From an uncultured Parabacteroides sp. (GTDB lineage: Bacteria > Bacteroidota > Bacteroidia > Bacteroidales > Tannerellaceae), in contig CAAGLQ010000277.1 of the NCBI GenBank assembly GCA_900770835.1, positions 1-22,833 of the forward strand: 22,833 bases of DNA, read 5' to 3'. The translations under genes and the position numbers were made by a program. Shown here piece after piece: positions 21,697-22,833 of the stretch. Positions within the stretch are counted from its first letter, which is position 1; each line of letters opens with the position of its first letter. The notes under the pieces are model-generated. The model did not search any database. It was not told the origin of the DNA and worked only from the letters and a program-made list of their open reading frames with translations.

Positions 21697-22793
21697 TGTG
21701 CGGACTGGAAGGTCAAGTTGAACACAACAATCTCGCTATCTGTCCCGATGCGGAAAGGCGGTCCCCACAGGGAGAGTCCGGAGGAGACATAGATAAGGCA
21801 ATCGCCTATCTCCTTGCTGCCATAGCTCCATTCAAATAGGCGATCGACCAAAAGACTCATCGGCCAGACTTGTCCGCGATGCGTATGCCCGCTGAATTGC
21901 AGATCGACACCCGCTTGGACGGTTTCTGCCAAATCGTATGGTTGATGATCGACCAATAAGATGGGGTAATTGTGATCTACAGCAGCCATTAAGGAGGATA
22001 ACTCTTTTCGATGTGGATTTCGTCGGTCATCCCGTCCCACGATTTGTAGGCCGTTCGGCAAGCGTACAACGGAATCTCGCAGCATCACGATAGGTGTCTC
22101 GGCAATGAATCGCTCCACCTCCCGGATGCCACTCATGAAATCATGATTACCCGGCACGAAGTAGGTGCCAAAGGGGACGTGGAGGTCTGAAAGCTCCTCG
22201 TGCATCCGTTCCTGCCAAAGCGGTTCGATGGCATGATCCACCAAATCACCTCCGATGAGCACCAGGTCAGGACGCAGGGCATTGATCTGCTTGATGTACT
22301 TCTGCAGCATCGTTTTGTTGGTGGCATAACCTAAGTGCACATCGCTGATCGCCACGATTTTCAAGGACTGTTCTTCGCCCACAAGAGCTTTAGGAATAGT
22401 GCGATTAATCTCCCTGACAATCGGGTGCATATAATGATAATTGCCATAAGCCAATAGGCTCAAGACGGCAAAGAGTGCGAAATGAAACCCGTAGGGAAGT
22501 TGCAAATGACAGAGTTTCAGAAGATCCAGCAGCAGCAACGCAATCACCATATAGAGGGTAAAGACCAGCCAACCGGTGCCGACCTGCTCGATCAGCTGAG
22601 CTACCGTGGAGGGCAGGTGCACTTGCCGTAAGAAAAAGGTACCGAAAAAAGCCAATGCACAGAAAAGGAAAATAATGAGTAACAAGATCTTTACCCCCGT
22701 GGACTGGGCGGCAAAGGCCGCTTTCCCTCGGAAAAAGAGATAGACGTTGCCCGCAAGATAGGCCAACGGAAGAAGAAAAAAAAGATACTTCAT
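21693..22793 (-). CDS. Membrane-anchored metallophosphoesterase (first of tandem pair)
   Basis: This 366-residue paralogue of the downstream gene has the same plan: about four hydrophobic N-terminal helices (to about residue 118), then a calcineurin-like domain with SDVHLG (150-155), GGDLVD (181-186), GNHDF (215-219), VDHQP (281-285) and GHTHRGQ (302-308), ending YVSSGLSLWGPPFRIG. All metal ligands are present. The pair share gene order and domain length but differ clearly in sequence, so the duplication is old. The gene starts about 24 bases behind a -7 box at the window edge and probably leads a two-gene operon. Substrate unknown. Confidence 0.92.
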   Translation of the reverse strand: MKYLFFLLPLAYLAGNVYLFFRGKAAFAAQSTGVKILLLIIFLFCALAFFGTFFLRQVHLPSTVAQLIEQVGTGWLVFTLYMVIALLLLDLLKLCHLQLPYGFHFALFAVLSLLAYGNYHYMHPIVREINRTIPKALVGEEQSLKIVAISDVHLGYATNKTMLQKYIKQINALRPDLVLIGGDLVDHAIEPLWQERMHEELSDLHVPFGTYFVPGNHDFMSGIREVERFIAETPIVMLRDSVVRLPNGLQIVGRDDRRNPHRKELSSLMAAVDHNYPILLVDHQPYDLAETVQAGVDLQFSGHTHRGQVWPMSLLVDRLFEWSYGSKEIGDCLIYVSSGLSLWGPPFRIGTDSEIVVFNLTFQSAQ

Positions 22794-22816
22794 GTGGTCT
22801 AAGAGATTTTGAAAGG

Positions 22817-22824
22817 CAAAGATA
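22817..22824 (-). promoter_or_regulatory. -7 box (TATCTTTG) of the metallophosphoesterase operon
   Basis: The minus strand reads TATCTTTG from 22824 to 22817, an exact consensus match about 24 bases before the ATG at 22793. The -33 region would lie beyond the window end and cannot be checked. Confidence 0.6.
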
Positions 22825-22833
22825 GTGCAAACC

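Overview
The window reads as a chromosomal segment of a Bacteroidales bacterium, most likely Parabacteroides or a close Tannerellaceae relative. The evidence is the Bacteroidetes-type -7 boxes (TAnnTTTG) in front of several genes, few Shine-Dalgarno sites, a type IX secretion (T9SS) C-terminal sorting domain, a C-terminal domain of the DUF6383 type that I associate mainly with Parabacteroides, a NigD-like lipoprotein, and the adjacent surE-lpxB pair. The genus call is inference from family content; no rRNA or tRNA is present to test it.

Bases 1-9055 (plus strand) form the accessory-looking part. A 5'-truncated membrane-spanning regulator (end of a LamG-type lectin domain, one transmembrane helix, cytoplasmic SARP-like winged helix plus BTAD domain) ends at 1104. 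It is followed by a 1.1 kb non-coding stretch full of short hairpins and repeats. Then come two secreted-protein genes 32 bp apart: a 663-residue propeller-like protein with a T9SS sorting domain and a 1606-residue surface protein with a DUF6383-type end. A plausible but unproven reading is that the regulator senses something at the envelope and controls the surface operon. Downstream, 9088-9202 can fold into two hairpin domains before a strong bidirectional terminator, so it is a candidate structured 3'UTR or small RNA.

Bases 9268-10860 (minus strand) carry a DjlA-like TerB/J-domain co-chaperone and a glycine-zipper lipoprotein. Bases 10988-15461 (plus) are a tight housekeeping run: purT, a MATE transporter, surE and lpxB, with 6-7 bp gaps. 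A NigD-like surface lipoprotein with its own terminator and a YitT-family membrane protein follow, up to 17395.

Bases 17401-22793 (minus) hold yaaA, a Tat-exported Gfo/Idh/MocA-type oxidoreductase 3 bp upstream of it, an unrecognised two-helix membrane protein, and two tandem membrane-anchored metallophosphoesterases that overlap by ATGA. yitT and yaaA converge on a hairpin that covers both stop codons.

Four obvious long starts look wrong or doubtful: the glycine-zipper lipoprotein, yitT and the oxidoreductase each have a better downstream start, and surE may. No CRISPR array, insertion sequence, prophage gene, tRNA or rRNA was seen. The best candidates for something undescribed are the LamG-SARP regulator with its neighbouring surface operon and repeat-rich spacer, and the structured element at 9088-9202.
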